In this document: positions 14,462-26,554 of the stretch, one piece after another
Position numbering within the stretch: position 1 is the first letter of the stretch
Layout: each line of letters starts with the position of its first letter
Source: Syngnathus acus
Taxonomy: Eukaryota; Chordata; Actinopteri; Syngnathiformes; Syngnathidae
Length of the DNA: 64,000 bases
NCBI RefSeq assembly: GCF_901709675.1
Contig: NC_051093.1
Coordinates: forward strand, 8,363,553 to 8,427,552
Reading direction: 5' to 3'
The notes under the pieces: model-generated
Databases searched by the model: none
What the model was told of the DNA's origin: nothing
Seen by the model: the letters and a program-made list of their open reading frames with translations, nothing else
Translations under genes and position numbers: made by a program

Positions 14462-15084
14462 CAGTGCAAGTTAGCCAGGGGCAATGTCAGAGATTGCAAT
14501 CGGATCGCTGGCTAGGTGTTAGAGCAGGATTGTCTAAAGCGTGGTTATCACATTTGAAGAATCCTTCTGGAATCTTGTGCAATACTACGATTGATTCAAA
14601 CCCAATCATACGCTCATTCCAGTCAGATCTTTCAACTTGTCTAAAATTTAAGCAGAGTCAGCAATTGGAGAACTTTCTGATGACTTATTTGTGCTTCCAT
14701 GTTCTGATTTATGCCCAATCCCCAAAATTCCAGATCACAGCATATTTTCATTGAATGGTGACTGTTTATATTGGATGGTAACAAAGTTCATTTTGGCTAT
14801 GGACACCAGAATTTTATTTCCCTTTGTCTGTCATCATAATTTTCATTTCGTCGAGTTCTGGTGGATGTATTTTAAATTGAAAAGTGGAATGGGAATTTTT
14901 GAAAACAGCAGATTTTAATCAGATATGGCTGTTTTTTTTTGTTTACCCTTTTTTGAATTTTTTTCCAGCACATCCATTTTTTGTTATATATTTTTTATTG
15001 AATTTTTCTTATATATACGTACTTTTTTTTTTCCCATCATTCTGCCCTCCCTGCACAATATTATCATTCATTGCAAGCTGCTAC

Positions 15085-15690
15085 TGATAGGGATTGAGTA
15101 TTGGTCAATGCAGATCAGGATCATCAACGGCTGGAGAGGTCAGTTCCAGAGCAGATAGATTTAGCGCTCCAACCACGGTCAATGTCAGTGGGATCTGTGA
15201 GGCTAAGTCCTTGTGAGCGGGTAGATCCCAGTGATTGAGTGATTGAGCGCTTAGTGTTTGAGCCTACCGACAGCCCAAACAAGTTAATCCCCATCACTGC
15301 TAACCCGCCTCGCTCGCGATCCCTTCACCAACTCTACGGGGCTGGGAGCAAATTTAAAGGACAGGGTTTTAGTCGCGCTAGTCAAAAAAAAAAAAATCTC
15401 CTTAATGATTTAATCAGTGGAGATATTCATTTGCCGGGTGCCCAGAGCTCAGAGAGTGGACAGAGGAGCATTCGTGATTATGGAGCTGGATTAAAAGACT
15501 TGGTTGTGCTTTTTGATTGGGGGCACAATCTCAACTTGAGGTCACGGTGGCCTGCTAGAAATTGGATTAGCCTTTATGGAAAGACGAGGTTTGCCGAGAT
15601 GCATGCGAGATACCTTTTAGGAGGTCTGGGCTCTGTACAGTTCAGCCGGTCTATTATTGCAAATTCTCTCAATTTGTTTTTATGAGTCTT
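15085..15690. other. Candidate conserved noncoding element (intronic)
   Basis: About 600 bp of complex, GC-balanced sequence stands out from its AT-rich flanks. It contains short A/T homeodomain-like cores, for example CTTAATGATTTAATC near 15400-15415. It also carries a 148-codon open frame on the + strand (15239-15685) with no domain I recognise and no flanking splice sites that would fit nfix. I favour a noncoding conserved element over a gene, but cannot test conservation here. Confidence 0.3.
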
Positions 15691-15739
15691 GCCTGGTTCA
15701 CAGTCTTATAAAGTTCCTTTTAAATCGGAAAATCTAGAG

Positions 15740-15874
15740 CAGGGGTGTCAAATTTATTTTTGTCGCGGGCCGCATCATAGTCATAGGGCCATTAAAATTG
15801 TTTGTCTTTGCGGGCCACCTAAAATGATGTGGCGGGCCGTATCTGGCCCCCGGGCCTTGACTTTGACACCTGTG
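15740..15874. mobile_element. Non-autonomous hAT element with intact 8-bp target duplication
   Basis: The 135-bp element begins CAGGGGTGTCAAA and ends TTTGACACCTGTG, terminal inverted repeats matching at 11 of 13 positions. It is flanked by a perfect 8-bp direct repeat ATCTAGAG (15732-15739 and 15875-15882), the target-site length of hAT transposases. The interior has the 'gcgggccgcat ... tctggcccccgggcc' arrangement common in fish hAT MITEs. It encodes nothing, and a decayed relative lies at 23127-23292. Confidence 0.85.
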
Positions 15875-16942
15875 ATCTAGAGCAACAATGCTTATATTTA
15901 TACTCAGAGCTGATTCATATTTAAACTCACAGTCCGATGCAGTGGTTGCAACAAAGGTGGCCGGACTCTAAAAATCTCGTTTTGTTTCTGGGAATAACGT
16001 CACTGGAGACTGTGTGATTATAAGAAAATACCAGAGGACCAGTCTAAACACTAGCACAGAGTCAGCCCGGTCCAGTTACATTTGAGAGAGGCAAGTGACG
16101 TACCAATCAAGACGTCTGCTGTGACCGGGTCCCGAAAACCTTACCCCATAGCCAAACTATTGTCTTTGTAAGAAGGATACGAGAGCCCCTATTGAAAATA
16201 AATGAAATATCATGCAATTTAGAGGAGGGTGGGGGGGGTGGAGGAAAAGATCTTGTGATAGGGATAATCAAGGCCCAGGGTTCTCACATTCACTCTGTGT
16301 TTTTCTTCTGTTTTTTCTCCGCTAAATGAAGGAGACATATACTTAGAGGAAAAAAATCCTCACCCCAGCATGCTTCCTGTAGATTCAAGGATGAAGGAGG
16401 AGTAGAAAGTCAGGAATAAGAAGAAAGAACCGAGTCGGAAAGCCTTCTCAGATCGTAGCAATGACAACAACACCGTGGCCAGTTCTCGCAGAGAGCTTTA
16501 GCAGCCGTTTCGTTCTTCGCTCGCAGTAAATCCCCCTCTCTAACCTCTCCAACCATTTTTTTTCCATTTTATATTACGATCCCAGCGAGGTTAGTGTTGG
16601 TGAGATACTTCCTGCTGTAAAAATTTCCTTTAGCGTGTAAGTACTCGCTGAAATTACCTGGGGAGCAGTCAATCAGCATTGGACAATTTTCTGAATAGCT
16701 CAGCATAGCACTTTTTTTTTTTTTGTAAATTTGTAGACGTTTTTTTTTTGTAACTCAACCAACAATGGACGCAAGTCAGCTCTTATTTTCTATTGCTAAT
16801 CACAACAAACTCGCTTGTGATTTGTCATTGACGTTAACGTAGGCCAACGCTGGAACTGTTCAGAGTGTCTTCTGAAGAAGATTCAGAAGGTTGGAAAGGG
16901 AATCTCACGCCAAACAACTGATGGATTAACTGTCGAGCGGCG

Positions 16943-17031
16943 CATCCATTTTCTGTACCGCGTATCCTGTTCAAGGTTGCGAGGTGTTGGAGTCCATCCC
17001 GGATGACTTTAGGCAAAAGGCAGACTACACT
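16943..17031 (+). repeat. Dispersed teleost repeat of the 'catccattttctgtacc' type
   Basis: The segment runs from CATCCATTTTCTGTACCG through 'tggagtccatcccggatgac' to 'ggcagactacac'. It matches, in order, the landmarks of a repeat fragment extremely common in fish genomes (cgcttatcc, gggtcgcg, ctggagcctatcccagc, ggcggggtacaccc). This copy is decayed. Its parent element class is not certain to me. Confidence 0.6.
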
Positions 17032-17691
17032 TAATCACAATACACATCCGAGGTCAGGCGAGTGAACTCGTTATACTATCAATGACATGGATTAACTGAG
17101 AAACAAAATCTCAGCATTGTACGAGAACATTTTGTCCTAGGAGTGTGACATGGAATGTTTGGAGTCCATAAAGGAGAGCATCCTTCAGAAATGTCTATAT
17201 ATACATATATATTTTTCTTGTCTGCTTCCCTGCTAAGATTTCATGATATGCATTTGAAGTGAACAAAAAAACTTCTTTTACGTGAAATTCCATCTGCAGA
17301 ATATCACTCTCCTTTTCCAAATCCCACATCACAGCCGGTTGTTCTGCCGATTTGATCCAAAAGGTTTTTGTGATCTTTTGACCCCTGACTGAGGGGATGA
17401 TGTCTGATACAGATGTGGGGCTCATAAATGCAGTAAAAGGATGAGCTGGAAGGAAAGCGAGATGACAGAGAAATGACAGAATACATTGGAACTCTCTGAT
17501 CCTATTCACAATGCCTTGACAACGTCAAACTCGCTTTGGGAGCAATAGAAAGAAATCAAAGATGCCGTTTGAGTGGAGATGACTGACATATCGGTTAACT
17601 TTGCGGGGCTGACTCGGCACATGTGGGGATATTCATTTTGTATATTTTCTCACAAAAGTCAACTGTATAAGACACACCCCAAGACATGCCT

Positions 17692-17703
17692 GCCATCTAG
17701 TGG
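17692..17703 (-). promoter_or_regulatory. CTCF-like motif
   Basis: The reverse strand reads CCACTAGATGGC, which fits the CTCF core consensus CCASYAGRKGGC at every position. A short motif of this kind occurs by chance, and occupancy cannot be judged from sequence. Confidence 0.4.
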
Positions 17704-18644
17704 TGAATTGTGGTGTTACAACTTAAAACGATAGTCTAATTGTAGTTTGGCACTCGTAGATTGATATATTCATATATTTTTCTTTTTTAAAATATTTATT
17801 ACATTTTTTTTGTCTTAGATTTCAGTCCCCCCATTTTTCGTGGAAAATTTAAAAATTAAAATTTAAAATTTTAATCCATATTTTGGGCTGCCAGTTGTCC
17901 ATCCCTGACTAATAGGGCAACAACTTTTTGGTGTATTCTACGATTTAATTATGACGGAGATCGCCGTGTGAAATTGTAATGTGTCTGTCAGGAAAATCGT
18001 ACTCTGCAAACAAAACAGTCTGCAAAACTTCAACTTGTACAATTTAAGCAAAGCAGTTCTAGGGTGCCTTTGAAATTTCAATGAGTCGAAATTTGGCTTC
18101 AAAAGACTCCAAACCTTCATAAGTTGATTCTGTCTTTTGTTAGTCCGCTCTCATTTGTAGCATGCCTGCCTTCTGACACAACGCGACATTGATCCCCGAC
18201 TTCTCCCGACGCCGTGGCGGCATATCCCAGCAGCTCATTTTACCTGACATTACACAGCAAGCACAGCACAGCACAGGAAAGCCTCTCTGCTTTTTCACAG
18301 TCCCTTTTGTTGACTGGCCTCCACTTGGGTGGCAGCCAATGACACGGACAATGTGAGTGATCTACAGCATTTAGCCACCCCTCCTTGAACCTAAGCTTCT
18401 TCTTCGTCTTGGCCCTATCCCTCTATCCTTCCTGCCGACAGCACTCTAATCCACAGTGAGGTATAATTCAATCTCTGGTGCCAGTGGGAATACCGGCTTG
18501 GTTTCATTGTGATGTTTAATGGGCATAGCAACAGACTGGGTTACATAGCTGCAAGGCCATGTGGGTGCTGTTTTGGGGATGGCTCAGTAGGGAATTTGTA
18601 GTCTTAAACAATCTTTTTTTTTTTTTATGTTTCCTCATCGCTAT

Positions 18645-18775
18645 GTGTACCGTATTTCACGGAACGTTAGGCGCACCAAATTAGTCGTGCTGTCAAATAA
18701 TGGCAAATTAAAAAAAAATAATAATAATAAAATAAATAAATAAAGCGCCGGATTCAAGGGTGCATTATTAATAAT
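18645..18775. mobile_element. Decayed palindromic DNA-transposon relic
   Basis: The left part reads 'accgtatttcacggaac' then 'taggcgcacc', and the right part reads 'aagcgccggattcaagg' then 'gtgcatta'. This is the layout of the common fish repeat opening 'accgtattttccggac/tataaggcgcac', whose halves are inverted. An AT-rich (ATAA)n insertion occupies the middle. The copy is badly decayed and the class is uncertain. Confidence 0.35.
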
Positions 18776-19779
18776 GTTTTGTAATTTGTCTAACCAGTCA
18801 ATCTGGTTACTGGTAGCTGTGTTAACACTTTAGCTAATGCTAAATGCTGTCTTTGTTGACAGTTCACCAGGAATTAGTCATAGGAAACATCATAAGAAGG
18901 AAATTGAATTATAGACAACAAACTGAAAAACTGACATTCATCTAACAAGGCGCAGTGTGGATTTTTTTTATGCCATTCAACTTAATTTTTTTTAAATAGA
19001 TGCAAATTTGCTACCACAAAACAGCAATTTTAATATTTACAGATTTTTTTGAACGCCTACTTTCACGACGCTGCGAGCTGTCTCAAGGCTCTGTCTCTAC
19101 AAAAAAAAAAAACAATTGCAAAGCCTGTTTGCATCGTTCGACATGGCCTTGCATCATGCAATGTGATCACGACGTGCCTTATCCGCCTGCACACACATTT
19201 TAGATTCATACATGCAAATGCTGTGCTCATAAAACATGCACGCTTAAAAAAAAAAAGTACGTGTTGAGACGTGAAAAACAAGTGTGAGTTTGTGGTAATT
19301 GTTCTCAAGGGTTTGAATTTGTATTCACGTACGATCTGTGTGACTGTTTCATTCTGGCCCTGGAGGTTCAGGTGGACAGATGATGAATTCAGAGAGGTTT
19401 GTATTTCCATTTACTTCATGTTTTTTGGCGAGAGGAAAACATTTCCTGCAAGCCCCATTTCGGTGTTGAAGGGAAGACCATATGAAAGCATAAGAGCGAG
19501 AGAGTGTTGGTACCTCGAACCTCGTTCCCTTCTTTTACTCCTCCCTTCCTTTTTTCCACGACTCCATCGATCCTCTCACACCTCCTTCTTTTCATTTCCT
19601 CTTGGTTCCTCCTTTCACCAGTCCCCAAAGTCAATTTTCTTCAAATGTCTTCACTCCCACCCCAGCCTATTTTTTCTTTTTTTTTTTCCCGGTTTGCAAT
19701 TACAGTAATATGTAACATCAGGCTTGGTGAGATTTAGGACTTTACCTTACGTAACCCTAGGATTTAGCTGCAGGGTTTT

Positions 19780-20010
19780 AAGGCCTCTCTGAGCCGCTGA
19801 GCTGGGGGCAATCGGGCCTCTTAAAAAATATTTTCAAATGGATGAAAATCCCCAAAGGCCCTATGAGCACTTTGAAGGCCTTGATACAGCGAAGCATCAT
19901 TATTTTTGTATTAGTATGGAGCCTGATCCATTTAAAATAGGCCCTTCTCTCGGTTCAGTTGCAGTGACCAGATGAGGTTACGCTCGGTTGGCGGCGCTGC
20001 GGCCAGACGA
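19780..20010. other. Candidate conserved noncoding element
   Basis: A complex non-repetitive block (aggcctctctgagccgctga through ggcccttctctcggttcag) contains three AAGGCC-type words and AT-rich cores. It lacks simple repeats, coding potential or transposon ends. Regulatory function is inferred only from its setting in a long NFI-gene intron. Confidence 0.25.
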
Positions 20011-23000
20011 CTCTTGAAATTTTAGATTTCAGTATATAACCTGCGGTGGAGGCCTAACCATGCAATCGAGCATTAATTCAAACAGACAAAAAACAAAACG
20101 GCACAACAAACTTTACCAAACAAAGGGTGAGTGGCCATTTTGTTTTGCAAGTTTGTACACGTACTTTCCTATGTGTGGACTTGTTTCAGAAATAGAGATC
20201 TTGGCATACTTAGTCTTTTTATATTATATTTCGTACATTTAATATGATATGACTTTATATTAACTTGCAAAAAGGGAATTGGGATTGGCCTTAGATGGCG
20301 TCGCCAACCAAAGCCTGATTTTATTTCTCCTCGAGGCAAGCCAAACAGACAGGTCGTAAATTTGAAGTAATGAACTACCTGGCCTTTCTTTGTGATTTGA
20401 TCCAGTGAGGGAAGGTGAAAGAATTTTTGCCTCACCCAACAGACAGGCTGAGCAGTAACTTGAAGAGAATTGTGGTGGAGCAAAAACAGATGGAGGTAAC
20501 CAGTGTGTGACTTGAGGACAGGAATTTGCATGACATGAAGCAGACAAACATTTGTGGGCGGAGTCGACGGTGACTCTGATGCGATCGCATTTATAGACTG
20601 CGTCGTGTCAACGGGGTTAATGTCGCTTTCCAAAGCCGACTTCTTCAGCGTCTTAGGGCACATTTTTAATTTCTCTTTGGGTCTTGTCCTGAGCTAGCGG
20701 GGGGAAAGTTTTAAGATGTAAAGCCGGAGGGGATTAAGCCCGCATGAGGAGACGACACGGGAGGAGAGGACGGGATGAGCCCGAGACTGCCGCTTGTCAT
20801 TTTCAGATGGTCAACAATGTCTGTTTTTTTTTTGTTTTTTTTTACTGCACACGCAATGGAGGGATGAGGAAGGGATGAGGACAAGATGAGCGGCTGATTA
20901 AAATCAGGAAGCGGTTCAGGCAAAGTCTAGGCAAAGTTTTGAAAGTTTATTTTTATAACTGATAAAGCCGGTTTGGTTTTATCAGTGGGCTTTGTAATTT
21001 TGAGGATTTCAATAATTATTCAAATTACACAATTTGTAGTCTTTACTTCCCTTGACCTATGCTGTCGGATTTTTCGGTGCAGCTGTTGGACAGTATTTGT
21101 CTGTTTGTTTGTCTCGGCCTGCCCCCCCCCTCTCGGCCACCACCACACAACCAACACTCCCACTCTGCCTTTAGCACATGTAAGCGTTGTCTTTCTTCAT
21201 GCTTTTTCCACTGCAAGCATCTTCTGCTTTTGATTAGTGTAAAGAAACTCAGCATATTCCAACTTCTCCCTCCTCTCTGACAGGAACACTATTTCATCCT
21301 GCTCCATGTTCTTTAAAGAAGAAAAAAAAAAGCGGCTCAGCAATGTTTGTTGAGTTGTTCGATTGTGTCTTCAACTTTCAGCTTTCTTTAAAATTGGAAA
21401 TGTATCTGGAATCTGGGTATTATTAATTTTTTTGTTGTTGCTATTTTTATAGTAAAGCAAAATGAGTAAACAAATATTTTTTAGCTCATTTAAGCAATCA
21501 TGATAATTTGATTGCATTCATCGCTGCATCTCAAGTGCCTTAGAATTACTTTGTGACTTTAAAAAAATACTTCAGTTGTCATAGTTTACTTGTCTTATCT
21601 TCAGTCTCTCTTTCCCAACACAGAACTTGAATCGGCTGCACTTTTTTCAGCTGACGTTGCACACAAACCTCAGTTTATAGCGATTCTTCTGCAGCAGAGG
21701 AGCGACAGGCAGACACCGTAAAATAAACCTCCTTAAATGTTGTCCAATCGGCGCTTGAAACCTAAAGAGGTCATTCAAATATTTGGACTTGTGTGACGGG
21801 ATACCATCATATCAATCAAACGATGGTTAATACTTGCATGTAGTGTAATCTATAGAAATAAAAAGATGTGCCTCAGATGACACCAGATGGGTCGGGATTA
21901 TTAAATCCGCGTTGGGTCAAAGGGTTTGACCGACAGAGTCCAGTCAATTCCAAATTCTTTCTGTTCTTTATGAATAGTTATATCGTGTAGCCTTTCTCCA
22001 TAGATTTCTTTTTTTTTCCTCTCTGCATCCAGATGACTTTTCAATGCGTTTATGTGCATGTGCAGAATATTTCAGTGAGACGGTCATGGTTTGGGGGATA
22101 TAATGATCATGATCCTTCTTGGACCACACAATAAAACTTTGCATTGTCTTACCCCAGCACAACATAACAAGATGTCTGGATGCTGTCATTGATTCCAAAA
22201 CACACAATCTGTGATTAGCTATGCTATAATTGCGTCATTCAAGGACGTGTACTGTCATGCATTCACTTTCACACCAGTTGACAAATGTAAACTCCCTTTA
22301 AAATAGAGTTTAGTGTTCACCTGAATTCACTAGAAGATCCAAGCAGGGCCCTCAAGGCTACTCGGGAGCCTCAGGAGATACTCGCACACGTAAAGGCCGA
22401 ATGGAAAACACCACATCATCATCTCCAGCGGTTCCCGCTCTCGTTTCAGTCGCCGAAGCTCCTCCTTCCTCTGCTATCTCTATTTTCTGCGCTCGCATGT
22501 CATGTAGTTTGATTCTTCTCGTTTCACTGCCGCTCCATCATTCCCGCTCATTCCTGCTTTCCTCTGTTTTTCATAAACTTCTGGCTGATCAAGCCCCAGT
22601 GATCCCAGAGGCACGGTATGAAATGCCAGACATCTCTGAATATGTGCCAAACAGATGCAGGCTCCTCTGGTCTGTCCCTCAACTTGAGCATCTTCTCTGT
22701 TTTAACATCGGGCCACAGGAAATCATACCGCAGATGCCTAAATTATATGTTTAAGTCGTCATCTTGTACTATGTCGTGCTAATGTTTGATATGTGGCCCA
22801 CTAATGTTGTGCACAAATATAGAAAAGGACAAAAAATGCCACCAGAAAGTTAAGAGGATATTCTGGATATTAAGAGGAAGTTCTGTCTTGTTGAAGGCAC
22901 AATACAAAAATGTGATGATGAAAATTAAATGGGTCGTAATGAGGCACAAATGTTTTCATGGGCCTCAGTTAACCTCTATTTTTTCCGTCATGAGAAACTT

Positions 23001-23126
23001 TTCCCTTAATGGTACATTTCCAAAACATTTAAACATGACGAGTTTTTAAGGAAAATATGACATCAGAGCATTGTGATGCGTGTCAAAATAGACCCCACAA
23101 AAAAGTTGAGGTGATGTGAGTACACT

Positions 23127-23292
23127 TGAGTGGTTTCAAACTCATTTTTGTCACAGGCCACCCAGTATTTATATTCGACTGTACAACCCAAATAAATGGA
23201 TAATCGCTTTATATTACATTAACACAACACGGGACGCATACAATTATTCGGCGGGCCAGATATGGCCCCTGACCCTCGACTTTGAAACCTTT
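23127..23292. mobile_element. Decayed hAT MITE related to the 15740 copy
   Basis: The copy reads 'tttcaaactcatttttgtca' and 'caggccacc' at the left, and 'gcgggccagatatggcccct' then 'cgactttgaaacc' at the right. This preserves the TTTCAAA/TTTGAAA inverted ends and the gggcc...ggccc interior of the 15740-15874 element. The ends are mutated and no target duplication is evident. Confidence 0.5.
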
Positions 23293-25439
23293 TTTTTTTT
23301 ATTGCTTGCAAAATGATCACCCGTTGTTGCACGAGCTGCATCATCAGGTTTAAATTTCAAATCGAGTGGAGCCAGTTTGGGCACGTCATTCTGTTTTCAG
23401 ACAGAGCGATGAAAAACAGCAAAGATACATCTAAGGCTAGCCCCAGATGTGACCTCGTGACTCTCCGTGATACCATTTTACACACGAATATGTATTGGGA
23501 GACTGTCTGGATAGTCAGACTACCTATTTATCGTTCTTGCGTGCACTTTTCCCTAAGCTCCCTTGGATTTGATCTGATGTTAACACACACTTTTTGGTTT
23601 TCATTTGTCCTTCCGGTCAGATCGCAAGGCCTTATAATCAATATGTTTATCCGCATTAGGTGCCCTAAACTCGTTAAGTGGATTGGCAGTGGATTCTGAT
23701 GAGTGGGTGGAAGGAAGGTTTTATCTTGGTTAATAAGTTAATAGATGGATTGATAGATGTACGAATAAATCTCCAATCAGCTTGACCGGTAGTGAAGCCT
23801 TAAGCTGTCCGAACTAGGCCAATCCTCAACGTGCAACATGTATAACAAGCCTTTTGATTCAACTTGCGCTGTCTGCTTACGTCTCGGGCCCGACCAAATT
23901 TTTTTTTTAGGCCGATATATGAAAGGGAAATAAAATAGTTGCAGATTAATCGGCAAAATCATACAGACCGAATATACGGTCTGTTTCTCAATGAGCTTTT
24001 TGGATGTAAGATGGAGAGCTAAAGCCCGGGGACTTGCTTGACTCTTTCTTCCCGTGGCCTGGACCTGACACTGGGGGAACATGTGGTGAGAGCAGGAGGC
24101 TTCTAGCATGAACAGCTTGCAGACTGGCTAGCATGCCAGAGACAGGAAGCCTGGGGGCAGCTGTTTACTTACCTTATCTGCCTGAGAGATAAAGCCAGCT
24201 TTGACACACATAGCCGACAGCTCCCACACATAAACACAGCGACGCTCGCAACGCGGCAGTGCGCAGCCACACGCAGGCAAACCACACAAACACTGGCCGG
24301 CCTGTGATGGGAGCCACTGACACTTGGACCGGGTTCATGTGGGGACACAGACTGACAAATGCGGTTGGGCGCTGACTTCCAGACAGCTGGTGGTCAAAGG
24401 TCGCCGTTCTATATGTGCCCTCATTTCAGTTGCTTGCTTTTATTTTTTTTCTCTTTTCTCAGGCCTCAGCTTCTCTATCTCTCTTCTTTCCTGTCTATCT
24501 CTGTCATTCTCACCCACTCTCCCTGCTTACTGCTGAGATAATATATATAACATCAGTTCATGCTGTAGGTATGCAGATGTGGCGGTTTCCTTTCCCAGAA
24601 TTACTGCTTTTGGACTGCTTTCCTTCTTTTCTTTTTTTTTTTTTTTTTGGGGGAAAGCCCCCACCATTTCTGGAGGATGTATGCTGATTACATGCCGTCT
24701 TTGCTGGTACAGCTGGATGTTCATCCACTCTTTGTGTCCCACTATAGTGCTATGGATCAGGGTCTGCCACTCATGATGTTACATGAGGTGCAATTTTGGG
24801 CCCACAAGTCAAAATCTGATGATTTAGTAGTTTTTTTTTCTCTCTTTTCAGATCGATACCAGTATGAGTATTTAACAATTCTAGTGCTGACGCCACATGT
24901 ACTTTAGATCAAATGTATTATTAAAGACATCTGAGAAGATGGAAAGCAATAGTGAGGCTGACTTACTTTCAAATGATGCCTATGAGATATTTTGCCTCTA
25001 TCTTAATCGAGAAGGGAGGATTTGCAGCCATTCATTGCTCTCCCAATTCATTAGTCCAAATGAGCATTTATGCGGCGCCCACATTATTTTTTACAGGCCT
25101 ACTTTGTGTTTCTGTGGACTTTTACAGCCCTCGTTAAAGATGTCCTCCAAGCTCCAGATAGAGTTGGGAGTGTTTATTTGCTTAGTTCACAAACCCAGAA
25201 ATAAATAGCTAGTGTTTTCTGGTTTAGATAGGGAAGCCTAAAAATTGTGATTCCTAAGCAAATTCTACCTCTCTTGATATTTTGCTAAAATGTGCGGGAA
25301 TTTGGGTATATGGTCATCTACTGGGAAGTTAAAAAAATGCATTTGTGCATTTGCGTTTCTTTGGCCCTTAATGTTATGCCACTGATTGAATGGCTGCGTG
25401 CGAGCTGGTGCCCACTCTAAACTGCTTCAACCCCCCCCC

Positions 25440-25467
25440 ACCATCCATCCATCCATCCATCCATCCA
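25440..25467. repeat. (CATC)n microsatellite in a long pyrimidine-rich tract
   Basis: About seven CATC units, followed to about 25770 by a C/T-rich tract. The tract generates several overlapping long open frames in all + frames; these are composition artefacts. Confidence 0.9.
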
Positions 25468-26514
25468 CCCTTCACCCCCTGCTCTCCTCCACTGCTCTGC
25501 CAACAAGTCTCTTTCTTTCTCATTCCTTCTTTTATCCTCTCTCCTTCTCTCGTCGTCTCTCTTGGCGGGGCAAAATGTTCCCACAGCTCTCACAATACCC
25601 CCCCACCCCACCCACCCTCTTTTCTTCCTCTCTCATTCACTCCTCTTTTTCTTGTCTCTACTTCTCTATACTGTCTGTCTCTACTCCCTCTTTTTCTGCC
25701 GCCATTTTTTTTTTCTCACTGTCTCCCTCCCCCTTCATTCTCAGCCTCTCTCCCCACATTCCCTGGCAAAGCCTGGCATCACATGATCTTCTTTTCCACT
25801 TCTGCCCAGACCATGGCCCGCATAAAAACACATGACACGTTTTTAGCTTTGAACCTCTGTGCAATACAGTTTCTCCATGGAACATATACTGTACAAATAT
25901 ACTGTGTTTGTCATCTCCGATTCTTATACTGCAAGAGTTCTGAGAAGTATTCAGGAACACAAAAATCCTAAAATAATACCAAGGTAGTTTGAATGGAAAT
26001 CTAAGTTGAATATGTCAAATTTGACAAACACTTGCTCTTTGCTCTTGCACATTTGAGTTTAGAGAGATTTTTGGCGCCTCAAATATTTGATCTGATGAAA
26101 TGAAATATGCCAAAGTAAAAAAAAAACTCCACCCGCCCTCCTGAAATCTCTCCCACAATTTATCTTGTGGAGGTTGATTTATTTACCATGTCTCTGCCAT
26201 GTGTCCCGTTGCTAACATAGGACATCTGCTGGCCAAACGACAGAACTACATCCTCATCTAATATGATAGAGTAGCTTAAGCAGTTATGCAGGGGGAAGAA
26301 AAAAAGTGCAGTTTCTCTAGAGAGAAAATACTTGAAAATAATACATCATCTCAATGCTCCATATAAGCCAAGCTTGATTATATCCATCAATGTTATGCAG
26401 AAAGCCATGAGAACAAGCAGACGTCGCCCCCCCCCCCCCCTTCCTTCCCCTTGTCCAGCTTCCCCTGTACATCACAGCTCATCAGCATAGGCACAGATAA
26501 AAGATAAAAGAAAC

Positions 26515-26554
26515 AGTGTGTGTGTGTGTGTCGAGGTGGGGGGGGGGGGGGGGG
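26515..26554. repeat. (TG)n followed by a 17-nt G run
   Basis: A TG dinucleotide run (26515-26531) precedes 17 consecutive G residues (26538-26554). Another C run lies upstream near 26430-26441. These runs are prone to assembly and slippage errors. Confidence 0.9.

Noticed and set aside
15239-15685. 148-codon open frame on the + strand
   Set aside because: No recognisable domain, unusual composition and no splice or start support. Kept only as part of a possible noncoding element.
19271-19708. 145-codon open frame, Ser/Phe-rich end
   Set aside because: Derived from pyrimidine-rich intron sequence, with no domain or splice signals.
25386-25971. Overlapping 149- and 193-codon open frames
   Set aside because: They arise from a long C/T-rich tract that is open in several + frames at once. 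Composition artefact.
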